The translations under genes were made by a program, and so were the position numbers. A stretch of 64,000 nt of DNA from assembly GCF_008119665.1 (NCBI RefSeq), contig NZ_CP043046.1, positions 5,022,001-5,086,000 of the forward strand, given 5' to 3'. Of this stretch, positions 15,952 to 24,906 are shown piece after piece. The notes below the pieces were generated by a model. The model was not told the DNA's origin and ran no database searches. It saw only the letters and a program-made list of their open reading frames with translations. The first letter of the stretch is position 1. Every line of letters starts with the position of its first letter. This DNA is from Pigmentiphaga aceris (GTDB taxonomy: Bacteria; Pseudomonadota; Gammaproteobacteria; Burkholderiales; Burkholderiaceae_B).

Positions 15952-17088
15952 ATGTCTACCAATCCTGTAATTTCCTGGACCGAAGCCGAAGTTCTGCACG
16001 AAGCGCGCTGGCGCTCGGAGAACGGCAGTCCCCCCCCGAAGCGCGTGGTGATCGGCAACGATCAGACCAGCGCCGACGACGCATATCGCTGGGCCTGCGA
16101 GGGCACCGCCATCCTCTGGCGCGGCGATTATCAGAACGCCCGTCAGCTGTTGACGGCCATGTCGCGACGTGTCGAGCGCAAGCCGAGCAAGGCGAAAAAG
16201 CCGCTGCCCACGCCCATCGAAGCCTTCAACCAACACCGTCAGGCACAGGCGCAACGCGCCCGCACGCTGGGCATGTTGCTGTTGCCGGTCGATGCCGACC
16301 ATCAGCTGAATCTGCGCCGTGCCCCTGACATCCGCCAGGCCTGCATCGAAGCCTACGGCAAGGATGACAAGCCTTATGTGGTGTCGCTGCGCGAAATCCT
16401 GGGCCTGATCGGCGCGCATGAATGGCGCAAGAAAGGCGTGGTGATTCCGGCCATCGGCAACCGCGTGCATCCCCACTACGGCGTGTTCTCGCCGGTGCGT
16501 GGCGAATACCTGGAACTGGTCGGTGACCCGGAACTGCCCCTGCCGTCCACGGCACTGGCCTGGGATATCGGCACCGGTACCGGCGTGATCGCTGCCTTGC
16601 TGGCGCGTCGTGGCGTGAAAAAAGTGGTCGCCACCGACATCGACCCGCGTGCGATTGCCTGCGCCCGTGACAACGTGGCCCGCCTGGGTGTGGCCGACAG
16701 CGTCACCGTCGAACAGACCGACATGTTCCCGGAAGGCAAAGCCCCGCTGATCGTCTGCAACCCGCCCTGGCTGCCCGCACGTCCCAGCTCGCCCATTGAA
16801 GGCGCGATCTACGACCCGGAAAGCCGCATGTTGCTGGCCTACCTGAACGGTCTGGCGTCGCACCTGACGCAAGGCGGCGAAGGCTGGCTGATCCTGTCCG
16901 ATCTGGCCGAGCACCTGGGCCTGCGCACCCGTGCGTTCCTGATCAACGCCATTGAAGAAGCGGGCCTGTACATCAAGGCCTACATGCAAATGGCACCGGA
17001 ACACCCGAAGGCCAACGATCCGACCGATCCCTTGCATTCGGCGCGTGTCGCGGAAGTCACGACCCTGTATCGGCTGCGCGTGCGTTAA
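15952..17088 (+). CDS. HemK/PrmC-like class I methyltransferase
   Basis: 378 aa from the ATG at 15952, with AAGGTG 6 bp upstream. The N-terminal ~190 residues form a family-specific domain of unknown role. SAM motif I is WDIGTGTGVIAALLA, followed by VVATDIDPRAIACARDNV, and the catalytic motif is NPPW (LIVCNPPWLPARPSS), typical of N5-glutamine and N6-adenine methyltransferases that act on a planar amide or amine. The late block GGEGWLILSDLAEHLGL and HPKANDPTDPLHSARVAEVTTLYRL is also conserved in this subgroup. Neither prmA nor prfA is adjacent, so it is not the standard PrmC. Target unknown. Confidence 0.85.
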   Translation: MSTNPVISWTEAEVLHEARWRSENGSPPPKRVVIGNDQTSADDAYRWACEGTAILWRGDYQNARQLLTAMSRRVERKPSKAKKPLPTPIEAFNQHRQAQAQRARTLGMLLLPVDADHQLNLRRAPDIRQACIEAYGKDDKPYVVSLREILGLIGAHEWRKKGVVIPAIGNRVHPHYGVFSPVRGEYLELVGDPELPLPSTALAWDIGTGTGVIAALLARRGVKKVVATDIDPRAIACARDNVARLGVADSVTVEQTDMFPEGKAPLIVCNPPWLPARPSSPIEGAIYDPESRMLLAYLNGLASHLTQGGEGWLILSDLAEHLGLRTRAFLINAIEEAGLYIKAYMQMAPEHPKANDPTDPLHSARVAEVTTLYRLRVR

Positions 17089-17117
17089 GCCTCGGGCTTG
17101 TGCGATTGCTACATCGA

Positions 17118-17153
17118 TAGGCGTGCTCCTTTTGGGGCGCGCCTATTTTTTTT
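17118..17153 (+). terminator. Terminator after the HemK-like methyltransferase
   Basis: TAGGCGTGCTCC (17118-17129) pairs with GGGGCGCGCCTA (17134-17145) through two G-U pairs, TTTT loop, followed by eight T. Confidence 0.9.
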
Positions 17154-17325
17154 GCAGGTTGGACTTGCTGGAGCCGGCTCGCTGGTTTTGGCCAAGTCAG
17201 GTGCTTATGCCGTAAAAGTACTGGCTTTGCGTGGCCGGAATAATTTCTAATTGTCGAGTTACGCGCGCGGGCGCGTGTGCCTGTCCACAGGTGCAAGGCC
17301 GCGCGACTTTTCCTCAGGAAGCCCA

Positions 17326-17928
17326 ATGACGACGTCTGCCAATTCCCGCCAGTCCGAACACCCGATTTCCCCGATTTTCCTGGAGCGCTGGTCGCCGCGC
17401 GCCTTCACCGGTGAAAACATCCCGGAAGCCGAACTGCTGACCATCCTCGACGCCGCACGCTGGGCACCGTCGTCTTACAACTTCCAGCCGTGGCGCTTCC
17501 TGTATGCGCGCCGTGGCACGCCGAACTTTGAGCGTTATCTGGCGATCCTGAACGAGTTCAATCGCGGCTGGGGTCATACCGCGTCGGCCATCCTGATCAT
17601 CGCGTCGAAGAAGACTTCGCAGGCACCGGGCGCGGCGCAAGCCACCCCCAACCTCACGCACAGCCTGGACACCGGCGCTGCCTGGGGCTACCTGGCCCTG
17701 CAAGCCAGCCTGTCGGGCTGGCACGCACACGGCCTGGGCGGCTTCGACCGCGATCTGGCGCGCAGCGAACTGAACATCCCGGACGACTACACCGTTGAAG
17801 CCGCAGCCGTGATTGGCCGCCTGGGCGACAAGTCGCTGCTGCCGGAAGGCCTGCAAGGCGGCGAGACGCCTAGCCCGCGTCGCCCGCTGGCGCAGGTCGC
17901 GTTCGAAGGCAACTTCGTCGGCGAATAA
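17326..17928 (+). CDS. Nitroreductase-family FMN oxidoreductase
   Basis: 200 aa from the ATG at 17326, with AGGAA 6 bp upstream. The FMN-binding start RWSPRAFTGENIPEAEL and AARWAPSSYNFQPWRFLYA are signature blocks; the central region LDTGAAWGYLALQASLSGWHAHGLGGFD is the helix over the flavin, and IGRLGDKSLLPEGL closes the domain. Members are homodimeric NAD(P)H-dependent enzymes reducing nitro, quinone or ene substrates. The gene is monocistronic between two terminators. Substrate not inferable. Confidence 0.9.
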   Translation: MTTSANSRQSEHPISPIFLERWSPRAFTGENIPEAELLTILDAARWAPSSYNFQPWRFLYARRGTPNFERYLAILNEFNRGWGHTASAILIIASKKTSQAPGAAQATPNLTHSLDTGAAWGYLALQASLSGWHAHGLGGFDRDLARSELNIPDDYTVEAAAVIGRLGDKSLLPEGLQGGETPSPRRPLAQVAFEGNFVGE

Positions 17929-18063
17929 GAAGTAGTCGGCGAGGGTCGGTTCAGGCCTTGGCAGCCAAGCTCGGCAAAGCAGTCATCGACAGATCGTGGA
18001 TCGACACGCAGTCAATCCTCGATTCATCCAACAAGCTGCACTCGCCGAGATCGAACTGACGAC

Positions 18064-18107
18064 AAAACGCCTGGCGCGCCGCAATGCGGAGCCCAGGCGT
18101 TTTTTTT
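18064..18107. terminator. Bidirectional terminator
   Basis: AAAACGCCTGG (18064-18074) pairs with CCAGGCGTTTT (18093-18103); a T run follows on plus and the complementary A run on minus, so it can end both the nitroreductase and the minus-strand ABC operon ending at 18136. Confidence 0.85.
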
Positions 18108-18135
18108 GGCCGGCGTCTGTGTGCCAACCAAAACC

Positions 18136-18867
18136 TCAATGCGCCGTCGTCCCCAGAAACTGCTGCAACTCCGGCGTCTTGGGATTGGCAAAAATCTCTT
18201 CCGGCGGTCCGATCTCGTGCACCAGTCCCTGATGCATGAACACCACCCGGTCGCACACTTCACGCGCAAAGCGCATCTCGTGGGTGACCATGATCAGCGT
18301 CATGCCGGCTGCGGCCAATGAACGCACCACCGCCAGCACCTCGTTGACCAGCTCAGGGTCCAGCGCCGAGGTGATTTCATCGCACAGCAACGCAATCGGT
18401 TCCATCGCCAGCGCACGGGCAATGGCAACCCGCTGCTGCTGGCCGCCCGACAACTGATCCGGCCACGCATCGAATTTGTGGCCCAGGCCCACGCGTTCCA
18501 GCATCTCGCGCGCAAGCTTCTCGGCGTCGGCTTTAGAAGTGCCCTTCACCACCGTGGGCGACAGCATCACGTTGCGGCCAGCGGTCAGATGCGGGAACAG
18601 ATTAAACTGCTGGAAGATCATGCCGACCTTCAATCGCAGCAAGCGCAGCCGCATCTCGTCATCAGCCACCTGGGCATCGGCCACCATGATGGCACCACCG
18701 TCCAGTTGCTCCAGTCCGTTGATGCAGCGAAGCAGCGTGCTCTTGCCCGACCCGCTCTTGCCGATCAGTGCAATCACCTCGCCGGGTTCGATACGCAGCG
18801 TGATGCCCTTGAGCACTTCGTTGTCGCCGAACCGCTTGCGTACATCTTCAAGCGCGATGAGGGGCAT
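18136..18867 (-). CDS. Polar amino acid ABC transporter ATP-binding protein (GlnQ/HisP type)
   Basis: 243 aa. Walker A GKSGSGKST (about residues 36-44), Q-loop IFQQFNLFPH, signature LSGGQQQRVAIARA, Walker B LLCDEITSALDP and the switch His in MVTHEMRFAREVCD. DEITSALDP, with I in place of P, is seen in several PAAT-family ATPases. It energises import through the two permeases encoded upstream; its start overlaps the end of the preceding permease by 20 bp. Substrate specificity is carried by the binding protein at 20194-20973. Confidence 0.93.
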   Translation of the reverse strand: MPLIALEDVRKRFGDNEVLKGITLRIEPGEVIALIGKSGSGKSTLLRCINGLEQLDGGAIMVADAQVADDEMRLRLLRLKVGMIFQQFNLFPHLTAGRNVMLSPTVVKGTSKADAEKLAREMLERVGLGHKFDAWPDQLSGGQQQRVAIARALAMEPIALLCDEITSALDPELVNEVLAVVRSLAAAGMTLIMVTHEMRFAREVCDRVVFMHQGLVHEIGPPEEIFANPKTPELQQFLGTTAH

Positions 18868-19504
18868 TGAGTTTCCTTTCCAGCCGCAGGCTCAACCGCG
18901 ACAGCGGCCAGCACAGGGCGAAGTAAATAAGGGCGGCGATGCCGTAGACCACAAACGGGTTGAAGGTCGCATTAGTAATGATCGTGGCGGCCTTGGACAG
19001 CTCGGTGAAACCGATGATCGAGGTCACTGCCGTGCCCTTCACGATCTGCACCGCAAAGCCCACGGTCGGTGCCACCGCAATGCGTGCAGCCTGTGGCAAG
19101 ACCACATGACGCATCTGCTGCACATAGCCCATGGCCAGACTGGCCGACGATTCCCACTGACCGCGTGGAATGGCTTCCACGCAACCGCGCCAGATCTCGG
19201 ACAGAAAGGCCGCAGACCACAAGGTCAGCGTGGCACCGGCTGCCAGCCAGGCAGGCACTTCGACACCGACCAAGGACAGCCCGAAGAACGCCAGGAACAA
19301 CTGCATCAGCAAGGGCGTTCCCTGGAACAACTCGATATAGACCCAGGCGGCACGCCGCAGGCCGGCCAGCCGCGAGGTCCGGGCCATCAACACCAGCAGT
19401 CCCAGCACCCCGCCACCGACAAACGCCACCAGCGACAACACCACTGTCCACCGTGCCGTCAGCAGCAGTGCGCTGACGATGTCCCACAAGCTGAAGCTCA
19501 TCAT
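18848..19504 (-). CDS. Polar amino acid ABC transporter permease (HisM/GlnP type)
   Basis: 218 aa, with an N-terminal helix (LLTARWTVVLSLVAFVGGGVLGLLVLM) and the family block YIELFQGTPLLMQLFLAFFGL. The EAA loop is SEIWRGCVEAIPRGQWESSASLAMG, where it contacts the ATPase. It overlaps the next permease gene by 4 bp (ATGA), so the two subunits are probably translated in equal amounts as a heterodimeric channel. Confidence 0.93.
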   Translation of the reverse strand: MMSFSLWDIVSALLLTARWTVVLSLVAFVGGGVLGLLVLMARTSRLAGLRRAAWVYIELFQGTPLLMQLFLAFFGLSLVGVEVPAWLAAGATLTLWSAAFLSEIWRGCVEAIPRGQWESSASLAMGYVQQMRHVVLPQAARIAVAPTVGFAVQIVKGTAVTSIIGFTELSKAATIITNATFNPFVVYGIAALIYFALCWPLSRLSLRLERKLNAPHRA

Positions 19505-20169
19505 CGTGCGGGCCTCCCGAACCAGTGACGACCCAACATGCGCAGCAATTGACGCAGGATCAGCGCCAAGGCCAGGTAGGTCAGCGTCGCCACGATGTAG
19601 CTTTCAAAGGCGCGGAAATTACGCGACTGGATATAGGCCGCCGCGAAGCTCACGTCTTCAACCGAGATCTGCGAGCACACTGCCGACCCCAGCATCACGA
19701 TCACGATCTGCGAAGACAAGGCCGGCCAGATACGCGCCAGCGCAGGTTTCAGAATCACATGACGGAACACCTGGATGCGGCTCATGGCCAGACTGGCCCC
19801 TGCTTCGAATTGGCCGCGATGCGTGGCCACGATGCCCGCCCGGATGATCTCGCAACTGTAGGCACCCAGGTTCAGTGCCATCGCCAGGCAAGCCGCCTGC
19901 ATCTCGGTCAGCGACATGCCCAGCGCGGGCAGGCCGAAGAAGATGAAGAACAGCTGGATCAGGAACGGCGTGTTCCGAATCAACTCGACGTAGGCCGTGA
20001 CCGGCACGCGCAAGGCGCGCGGCCCCTGGGTGCGTGCCCAGGCGCACGCGATACCGACCGCGATGCCCGCCAGCGCACCAAAGACGATCAGTTCGGTCGT
20101 GACCACAATGCCTTTCAGCAGCACGGGCGTGTAATCGAAGACCGCCCCGAAATCGAATTTGTATGCCAT
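19501..20169 (-). CDS. Polar amino acid ABC transporter permease (second subunit)
   Basis: 222 aa of the same HisM/GlnP family: YVELIRNTPFLIQLFFIFFGL and the EAA loop CEIIRAGIVATHRGQFEAGASLAMS. It lies 24 bp after the binding-protein gene and overlaps the other permease by 4 bp. The region SSQIVIVMLGSAVCSQISVEDVS corresponds to the periplasmic-side helix pair of the family. Confidence 0.93.
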   Translation of the reverse strand: MAYKFDFGAVFDYTPVLLKGIVVTTELIVFGALAGIAVGIACAWARTQGPRALRVPVTAYVELIRNTPFLIQLFFIFFGLPALGMSLTEMQAACLAMALNLGAYSCEIIRAGIVATHRGQFEAGASLAMSRIQVFRHVILKPALARIWPALSSQIVIVMLGSAVCSQISVEDVSFAAAYIQSRNFRAFESYIVATLTYLALALILRQLLRMLGRHWFGRPAR

Positions 20170-20193
20170 CAGGCGTCGCTCGACAGGTGAAGA

Positions 20194-20973
20194 TCAGAGA
20201 TCGGCCGGCAGGCCCATGCCCAGCCACTTCTGCGAGATCGCAGACAACGAGCCGTCTTTCTTCGCGGTAGCCAGGATGTCGTTGACCTTGGCCATCAGCG
20301 CCGGTTCGTTCTTGTTCAAGCCGATGAAGCACGGCGAATTCTTGATCAGGAACTTGGTCTCCGGCTTCTTCGGCGGGTTACGCGCGAGGATAGCGGCGGC
20401 GATCACGTTGCCGGTGGCGATCAGTTCGGTCTGGCCCGACAGGAAGGCGCTGATGGTGCCGTTGTTGTCTTCGTAGCGCTTGATCGACGCGGTGGTCGGG
20501 GCAATCTTGCTCAGCTCAATGTCTTCGACCGAGCCACGGGTCACGCCCACGCTCTTGCCCGCGATGTCCTCGATCTTGGTAGCCTTGACGCTGGCCGGGC
20601 CGAACACGCCGTTGAAGAACGGTGCGTAGGCGTCGCTGAAGTCGATGACTTTCTCGCGCTCGGCATTCTTGCCCATGCTGGAGATGACCAGATCAACCTT
20701 GTTGGTCTGCAGGAAAGGCACGCGATTGGCGCTGCCCACCGGCACCAGTTCGACTTTCACGCCCAGCTTGCTGGCGATCAGGTTGGCGACGTCGATGTCA
20801 TAACCCACTGGCTTCAGATCCGGGCCGGCCGAACCGAAAGGCGGGAAATCCTGCGGCACGGCGATTTTGATGACGCCAGCTTTGGTCAGGTCTGCCAGCG
20901 CATCGGCGTGGGCCGGGCTGATCGCGACGGCGGCAAACAAGGCGGCAAACTTCAACAGGTTTCTGCGTTTCAT
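20194..20973 (-). CDS. Periplasmic amino acid-binding protein (SBP family 3)
   Basis: 259 aa. Signal peptide residues 1-23 (KRRNLLKFAALFAAVAISPAHA|DA). The mature protein has the family-3 opening IKIAVPQDFPPFG, the signature GYDIDVANLIASKLGVKVELVPV, and VGVTRGSVEDIEL at the hinge. A ligand-contact Arg is likely at the NRVPFLQ/SANR segment. It is the first gene of a four-gene importer operon and sits opposite a GntR gene and two M20 amidohydrolase genes, so the ligand is probably an N-acylated, carbamoylated or small amino-acid derivative. Confidence 0.92.
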   Translation of the reverse strand: MKRRNLLKFAALFAAVAISPAHADALADLTKAGVIKIAVPQDFPPFGSAGPDLKPVGYDIDVANLIASKLGVKVELVPVGSANRVPFLQTNKVDLVISSMGKNAEREKVIDFSDAYAPFFNGVFGPASVKATKIEDIAGKSVGVTRGSVEDIELSKIAPTTASIKRYEDNNGTISAFLSGQTELIATGNVIAAAILARNPPKKPETKFLIKNSPCFIGLNKNEPALMAKVNDILATAKKDGSLSAISQKWLGMGLPADL

Positions 20974-21233
20974 AAGACTCTCCGGCGCGCGGCGGCCGCA
21001 TGGTTAAGAATTGAACACCGATTTGGTATACAAAACTCTTTATGCAAAGCCTGTGCCAGACACGCCTGATCGGCGGCAGATACGCTTGCTTACTGGGAAT
21101 GCGTCGCGCTTGCGGGCTAGCCCGGGTCAAGCCGCCAGTGGTGAACTAGCCAAGATGGGGATCAAGACGCCTTCAAACGGTGCGCCAGTGCACCACTGCC
21201 GCGCATGGCCGAGCAGCCAGCGCGCGAACCCGA
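20974..21233. other. 260-bp leader of the amino-acid ABC operon
   Basis: Between the GntR gene stop and the binding-protein start. It contains the TTTGGTATACAAAA element at 21022-21035 described separately. No small gene is credible here. Confidence 0.6.
21022..21035. promoter_or_regulatory. Candidate GntR operator before the ABC operon
   Basis: TTTGGTATACAAAA is a near-perfect palindrome around GTATAC, the pattern bound by many FadR/FCD GntR regulators (TNGTATACNA). It lies 49 bp upstream of the binding-protein start. A related element is in the regulator's own promoter (21977-21990). Confidence 0.55.
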
Positions 21234-21941
21234 TCAGGTAAGCAGCGCTGCGACCAAGTCGCCGTCAGACCCCGACGTGTCCTCGGAAAAATCGAGAGCA
21301 CGTTCGACATGTTCCAAGTGCTCGATCATCAATTGACACGCCGTTTCCACATCGCCGCGCTTGGCGGCCTTCAGGAAAGCGTGGTGCTCGCCGGATGACT
21401 CTTCGGCATCCAGGGTGGACTGATACAGCGTGGTGATCACCGCACTGCGCGCGTACAGCTCACGCAGCATCTCAGTCAGCACCCCGTTGCCAACCACGTC
21501 TGCCAACAGCACGTGGAAGTCCACCAGCAGCCGGTTGCGCAGCTGCACATCCTGGCCCACCACGGCTTCCCGTTCCTGCTTCAAGTGGGCCTCGATGCGG
21601 CGATAGTCCGCAGGCTTTGCGCACGCCACAAACTCACGCGCCAAGGCCGTTTCCAGAATGCGACGCACCGCAAATACCTCACGTGCCTCGGCAGCGCTGG
21701 GCTTGCTGACAAACGCGCCCTTGTCAGGCACCGTGCGGATCAACTTGTCTTTGGACAACATCAGCAAGGCCGCACGGATCTTGGTGCGGCTGACGCCATA
21801 GGCGCGCGCAAGCGCTTCTTCGCGCAGACGCGTGCCGGGCGGCAGGCGGTGGGCGACGATGGCGGCAGCAATGTCGTGCGCGATCTGCTCGGCGCTGGGA
21901 TCGGCGGGGACAGGCTTCGAGGTGGCGGGATTCTTGCTCAT
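21234..21941 (-). CDS. GntR-family regulator (FadR/FCD subfamily)
   Basis: 235 aa from the ATG at 21941; the frame is open 11 codons further but the family N-terminus starts near SAEQIAHDIAAAIVAHRLPPGTRL. The winged helix is residues ~20-85, with recognition helix YGVSRTKIRAALLMLSKDKLI. The C-terminal all-helical FCD domain follows; its metal/ligand residues include the H of DFHVLLADVVGNGVL and the final EHHAFLKAAKRGDVETACQLMIEHLEHVE. It lies divergent to the amidohydrolase operon and downstream-facing to the ABC operon, and GTATAC-type sites are found before both. Confidence 0.92.
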   Translation of the reverse strand: MSKNPATSKPVPADPSAEQIAHDIAAAIVAHRLPPGTRLREEALARAYGVSRTKIRAALLMLSKDKLIRTVPDKGAFVSKPSAAEAREVFAVRRILETALAREFVACAKPADYRRIEAHLKQEREAVVGQDVQLRNRLLVDFHVLLADVVGNGVLTEMLRELYARSAVITTLYQSTLDAEESSGEHHAFLKAAKRGDVETACQLMIEHLEHVERALDFSEDTSGSDGDLVAALLT

Positions 21942-21976
21942 GGTGCCGCATAGTCTACCGAAATCTACGCACATTT

Positions 21977-21990
21977 ATTGCATACAAAAA
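21977..21990. promoter_or_regulatory. Candidate GntR operator between regulator and M20 operon
   Basis: ATTGCATACAAAAA shares ATACAAAA and the leading TTG with the site at 21022-21035. It is 36 bp from the GntR start and 112 bp before the M20 gene, so it could control both divergent promoters. Confidence 0.45.
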
Positions 21991-22101
21991 TTACATGCAT
22001 TAAAGTTGTTTCAGCGCTGCACAGCGTTACGGTGTTGTGCCAGCCCATTTCCTGCCGTCTTTGCCGCCCACCTGGCGCGCGCCTTTTTGCCCGGATTTTT
22101 C

Positions 22102-23385
22102 ATGCCCTCGCCCGTCAGTCTCGATTCGCTCATCACCGACTTCATCGACCGTGAACATCCCGCGCAGATCGCATTTCTGCAGGAACTGGTACGTGTGCCT
22201 TCCGACAACCCGGACGGCGATTGCGCACCTCATGCGGCGCGCGCAGAAGCACTGCTGAAGGAACTGGGCTTGCCGGTCGATGCGTATCCGGTACCGCAGG
22301 AACTGGTGCAGCAACACGGCATGCGTTCGGCCACCAACCTGATCGTGCGTCACCAGTTCGGCGAAGGCGGCCCGGTGATCGCGCTGAACGCCCACGGTGA
22401 CGTCGTGCCGCCCGGACGCGGCTGGACCTTCGATCCCTATGGCGGCGAAGTGGTCAACGATCCGCAGCATGGCCCGACCATGTATGGCCGTGGCGTGGCC
22501 GTATCCAAATCCGACTTTGCCACCTATACCTGGGCATTACGTGCTTTGCAGAACGCGGCCGATCAAGGCTTGGCGCTGAATGGCACCATCGAACTGCACC
22601 TGACGTATGACGAAGAAACCGGTGGCGAGATCGGCCCGAAATGGCTGTTGGACGAAGGTCTGAGCAACCCCGACTACGCCATCTCTGCCGGTTTTTCTTA
22701 CGGCATCACCGTGGCCCACAACGGCTGCCTGCACGCCGAAGTCACCGTGCACGGCAAACAGGCCCACGCCGCCATGCCGCATACCGGTGTAGATGCCCTG
22801 GAAGCCGCCACCCACATCCTGCGCGCGCTGTATGACTACCGTGGCGAACTGGCGCAACGCAAATCCGCAGTCACCGGCATCGACTGCCCGGGCTTGAACG
22901 TTGGTCTGATCAACGGCGGCATCAACACCAACGTCGTGCCCGACCAGGTGAGCTTCCGCGTAGACCGCCGGATGATCCCCGAAGAAATGGGCTCGGACGC
23001 CGAAGGTGATCTGCGCCGCGTGATCGAAGCAGCTGCTGCTACTCGTCCGGGAATTACCGTCGACGTGCGCCGCATCATGCAAGCCGAACCGCTGGTCGAA
23101 CTGCCGGGGGCTCACCGCCTGATCGAGCCTTTGCGCAAGCGCGCCAGCAGCGTGTTTGCCACCGATATTGCGGCGCATGGTGTGCCGCTCTACACCGACG
23201 CTCGTCACTACACGGCACGCGGCATTCCGACCGTGCTGTACGGTGCTGGCCCACGCACCCTGATCGAAGCTCGCGGCCACAACAGCGACGAAAACCTGCG
23301 CCTGGAAGACTTGCGCAAGGCCACCCACGTCGTGGCCCTGACCTTGGCCGATCTGCTGGTTGCCAAGCCGGCTGCGCAAGTCTGA
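22102..23385 (+). CDS. M20 family metallohydrolase (ArgE/DapE/aminoacylase type)
   Basis: 427 aa from the ATG at 22102. Metal-binding blocks of the M20 fold are seen: NAHGDVVPPGRGW (first His and Asp), GRGVAVSKSDFATYTWAL, and DEETGGEIGPKWLL with the catalytic/bridging Glu pair. A dimerisation lid domain follows (HNGCLHAEVTVHGKQAHAAMPHTGVDALEAA, conserved H in QAHAAMP). It hydrolyses an amide bond of an N-acyl or peptide-like substrate with two Zn or Co ions in the cytoplasm. The next gene starts 8 bp after the stop and encodes a second M20-type hydrolase, suggesting sequential hydrolysis steps on one imported compound. Confidence 0.9.
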   Translation: MPSPVSLDSLITDFIDREHPAQIAFLQELVRVPSDNPDGDCAPHAARAEALLKELGLPVDAYPVPQELVQQHGMRSATNLIVRHQFGEGGPVIALNAHGDVVPPGRGWTFDPYGGEVVNDPQHGPTMYGRGVAVSKSDFATYTWALRALQNAADQGLALNGTIELHLTYDEETGGEIGPKWLLDEGLSNPDYAISAGFSYGITVAHNGCLHAEVTVHGKQAHAAMPHTGVDALEAATHILRALYDYRGELAQRKSAVTGIDCPGLNVGLINGGINTNVVPDQVSFRVDRRMIPEEMGSDAEGDLRRVIEAAAATRPGITVDVRRIMQAEPLVELPGAHRLIEPLRKRASSVFATDIAAHGVPLYTDARHYTARGIPTVLYGAGPRTLIEARGHNSDENLRLEDLRKATHVVALTLADLLVAKPAAQV

Positions 23386-23393
23386 GCGACGCC

Positions 23394-24710
23394 ATGACAA
23401 CTACACAGAACCCTGTTTCGTGGAGCGAGGACGACTCCGCCTGGTGCGGCCTGCAAGTCATGGCCTGGGCCGATGACCTGGCGCGTCACACCGACCACCC
23501 CGAGCACCTCAGCTGCACCTACCTGACCCCTGCGCATCAGGCGGCTGCACAGACCTTGATGCAGTGGATGCGCGAGGCGGGATTCGACACCGTTCGCCAG
23601 GATGCGATTGGCAATCTGATTGCGCGTTATCGGGCGGCTGATGCTGGCAGCGTAGGTGGTGCGAGCAGCACAGACAACACGAACACCAGCAACCCCTGCA
23701 TCGTCGTCGGCAGCCATTACGACACCGTCCACAACGGCGGACGCTACGACGGCCGCCTGGGCATCCTGCTGCCGCTGGCCATCGTCAAACGCTTGCACGC
23801 ACGTGGCGAACGTCTGCCGGTCGACCTGGAACTCGTGGCCTTTTCCGAAGAAGAAGGGGTGCGTTACGGCGGCACCTTCCTGGGCTCGTCGGCCTATGCA
23901 GGCATCTTCGATCCGCGGCAACTGGACCGCGAAGACGCCAACGGCATCCCCATGCGTGCAGCCATTGCTGCAGCAGGCTTGGAAGTCGAGCAGATCGCAC
24001 AAGCCGCTGCCGATATCGCAAGCATGCAGCACTACTTCGAAGTCCACATCGAACAAGGCCCGGTACTGCTGGATCGAGGCCTGCCAGTCGGTGTGGTCAG
24101 CGCCATCGCCGGCAGCATCCGCCGCCGCATCACCCTCACCGGCCGCGCCAGCCATTCAGGCACCACGCCGATGGACATGCGCCTGGACGCCGCCTGCGCC
24201 GCTGCCGAAATCGTGTTGCTGGTGGAACAACGCTGCGCCAACATCCCAGGCCTGGTCGGCACCGTGGGGCAACTCACTGTCCCGAACGGATCGGTGAACG
24301 TCATCCCCGGCCGCTGCGTCTTCTCGCTGGACGTACGCGCCGACAACGACGCCACACGCGATGCAGCGCTGGCCGACATCGACACAGGCATTGCCGAGAT
24401 CCTGACGCGCCGGGGCATCACCGCCCAACAGGAAGAATTGATGCGCGTCCCCGCCGTGCCGTGCTCGCCCACACAGCGCGCCATGTGGCTGGATGCCATC
24501 GCCGCCACCGGCATCCCCGCTGTCGAGCTTCCTTCCGGAGCCGGTCACGACGCGATGATGATGGCCAATGTCGTGCCCGTGAGCATGCTGTTCGTGCGCT
24601 GTGGCAACGGCGGTATCAGCCACAATCCGCGCGAAATCGTCGACGTCGCAGACGTGACGATTGCAGCATCGGTAACCATGGAATTTCTGGCCAGATTGAC
24701 TGCAGATTGA
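23394..24710 (+). CDS. M20-type Zn-dependent amidase/carbamoylase (allantoate amidohydrolase family)
   Basis: 438 aa. Family blocks include SHYDTVHNGGRYDGRLGILLPL (metal His and Asp; family version GSHxDTVxxGGxxDG), FSEEEGVRYGGTFLGS (Glu pair), HFEVHIEQGPVLLD and a late SGAGHDAMMM. Members (allantoate amidohydrolase, N-carbamoyl-L-amino-acid hydrolase, beta-ureidopropionase, Zn hydrolase) cleave ureido or amide groups and release ammonia. A 15-residue Ser/Thr/Asn/Gly-rich insertion is present near residues 84-100. It is translationally close to the preceding M20 gene; together with the GntR regulator and importer it points to use of a carbamoyl- or acyl-amino acid as nitrogen source. Confidence 0.9.
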   Translation: MTTTQNPVSWSEDDSAWCGLQVMAWADDLARHTDHPEHLSCTYLTPAHQAAAQTLMQWMREAGFDTVRQDAIGNLIARYRAADAGSVGGASSTDNTNTSNPCIVVGSHYDTVHNGGRYDGRLGILLPLAIVKRLHARGERLPVDLELVAFSEEEGVRYGGTFLGSSAYAGIFDPRQLDREDANGIPMRAAIAAAGLEVEQIAQAAADIASMQHYFEVHIEQGPVLLDRGLPVGVVSAIAGSIRRRITLTGRASHSGTTPMDMRLDAACAAAEIVLLVEQRCANIPGLVGTVGQLTVPNGSVNVIPGRCVFSLDVRADNDATRDAALADIDTGIAEILTRRGITAQQEELMRVPAVPCSPTQRAMWLDAIAATGIPAVELPSGAGHDAMMMANVVPVSMLFVRCGNGGISHNPREIVDVADVTIAASVTMEFLARLTAD

Positions 24711-24822
24711 TCGTGCTTCCCATCACGAATTAGGCCAGGATGCGGCCAACTCGATAGCAATTATCGAATGGCGACCCAAGGTCCTTGCCCCTCCCCCAAC
24801 AGCATTCCAACGCTGAAACAAC

Positions 24823-24858
24823 AAAGGGCGACCCGCTGTAAAAGCCGAGTCGCCCTTT
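24823..24858 (-). terminator. Hairpin terminator between convergent operons
   Basis: AAAGGGCGAC (24823-24832) pairs with GTCGCCCTTT (24849-24858), 16-nt loop. On the minus strand it is followed by TTTGTTGTTT and lies 49 bp past the ABC ATPase stop; on plus it lies 113 bp past the carbamoylase stop. Confidence 0.6.
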
Positions 24859-24906
24859 AAACCACCGGAGTCGAGAACCCGCCTCGACCCCGCTTCACTA
24901 CACCTG

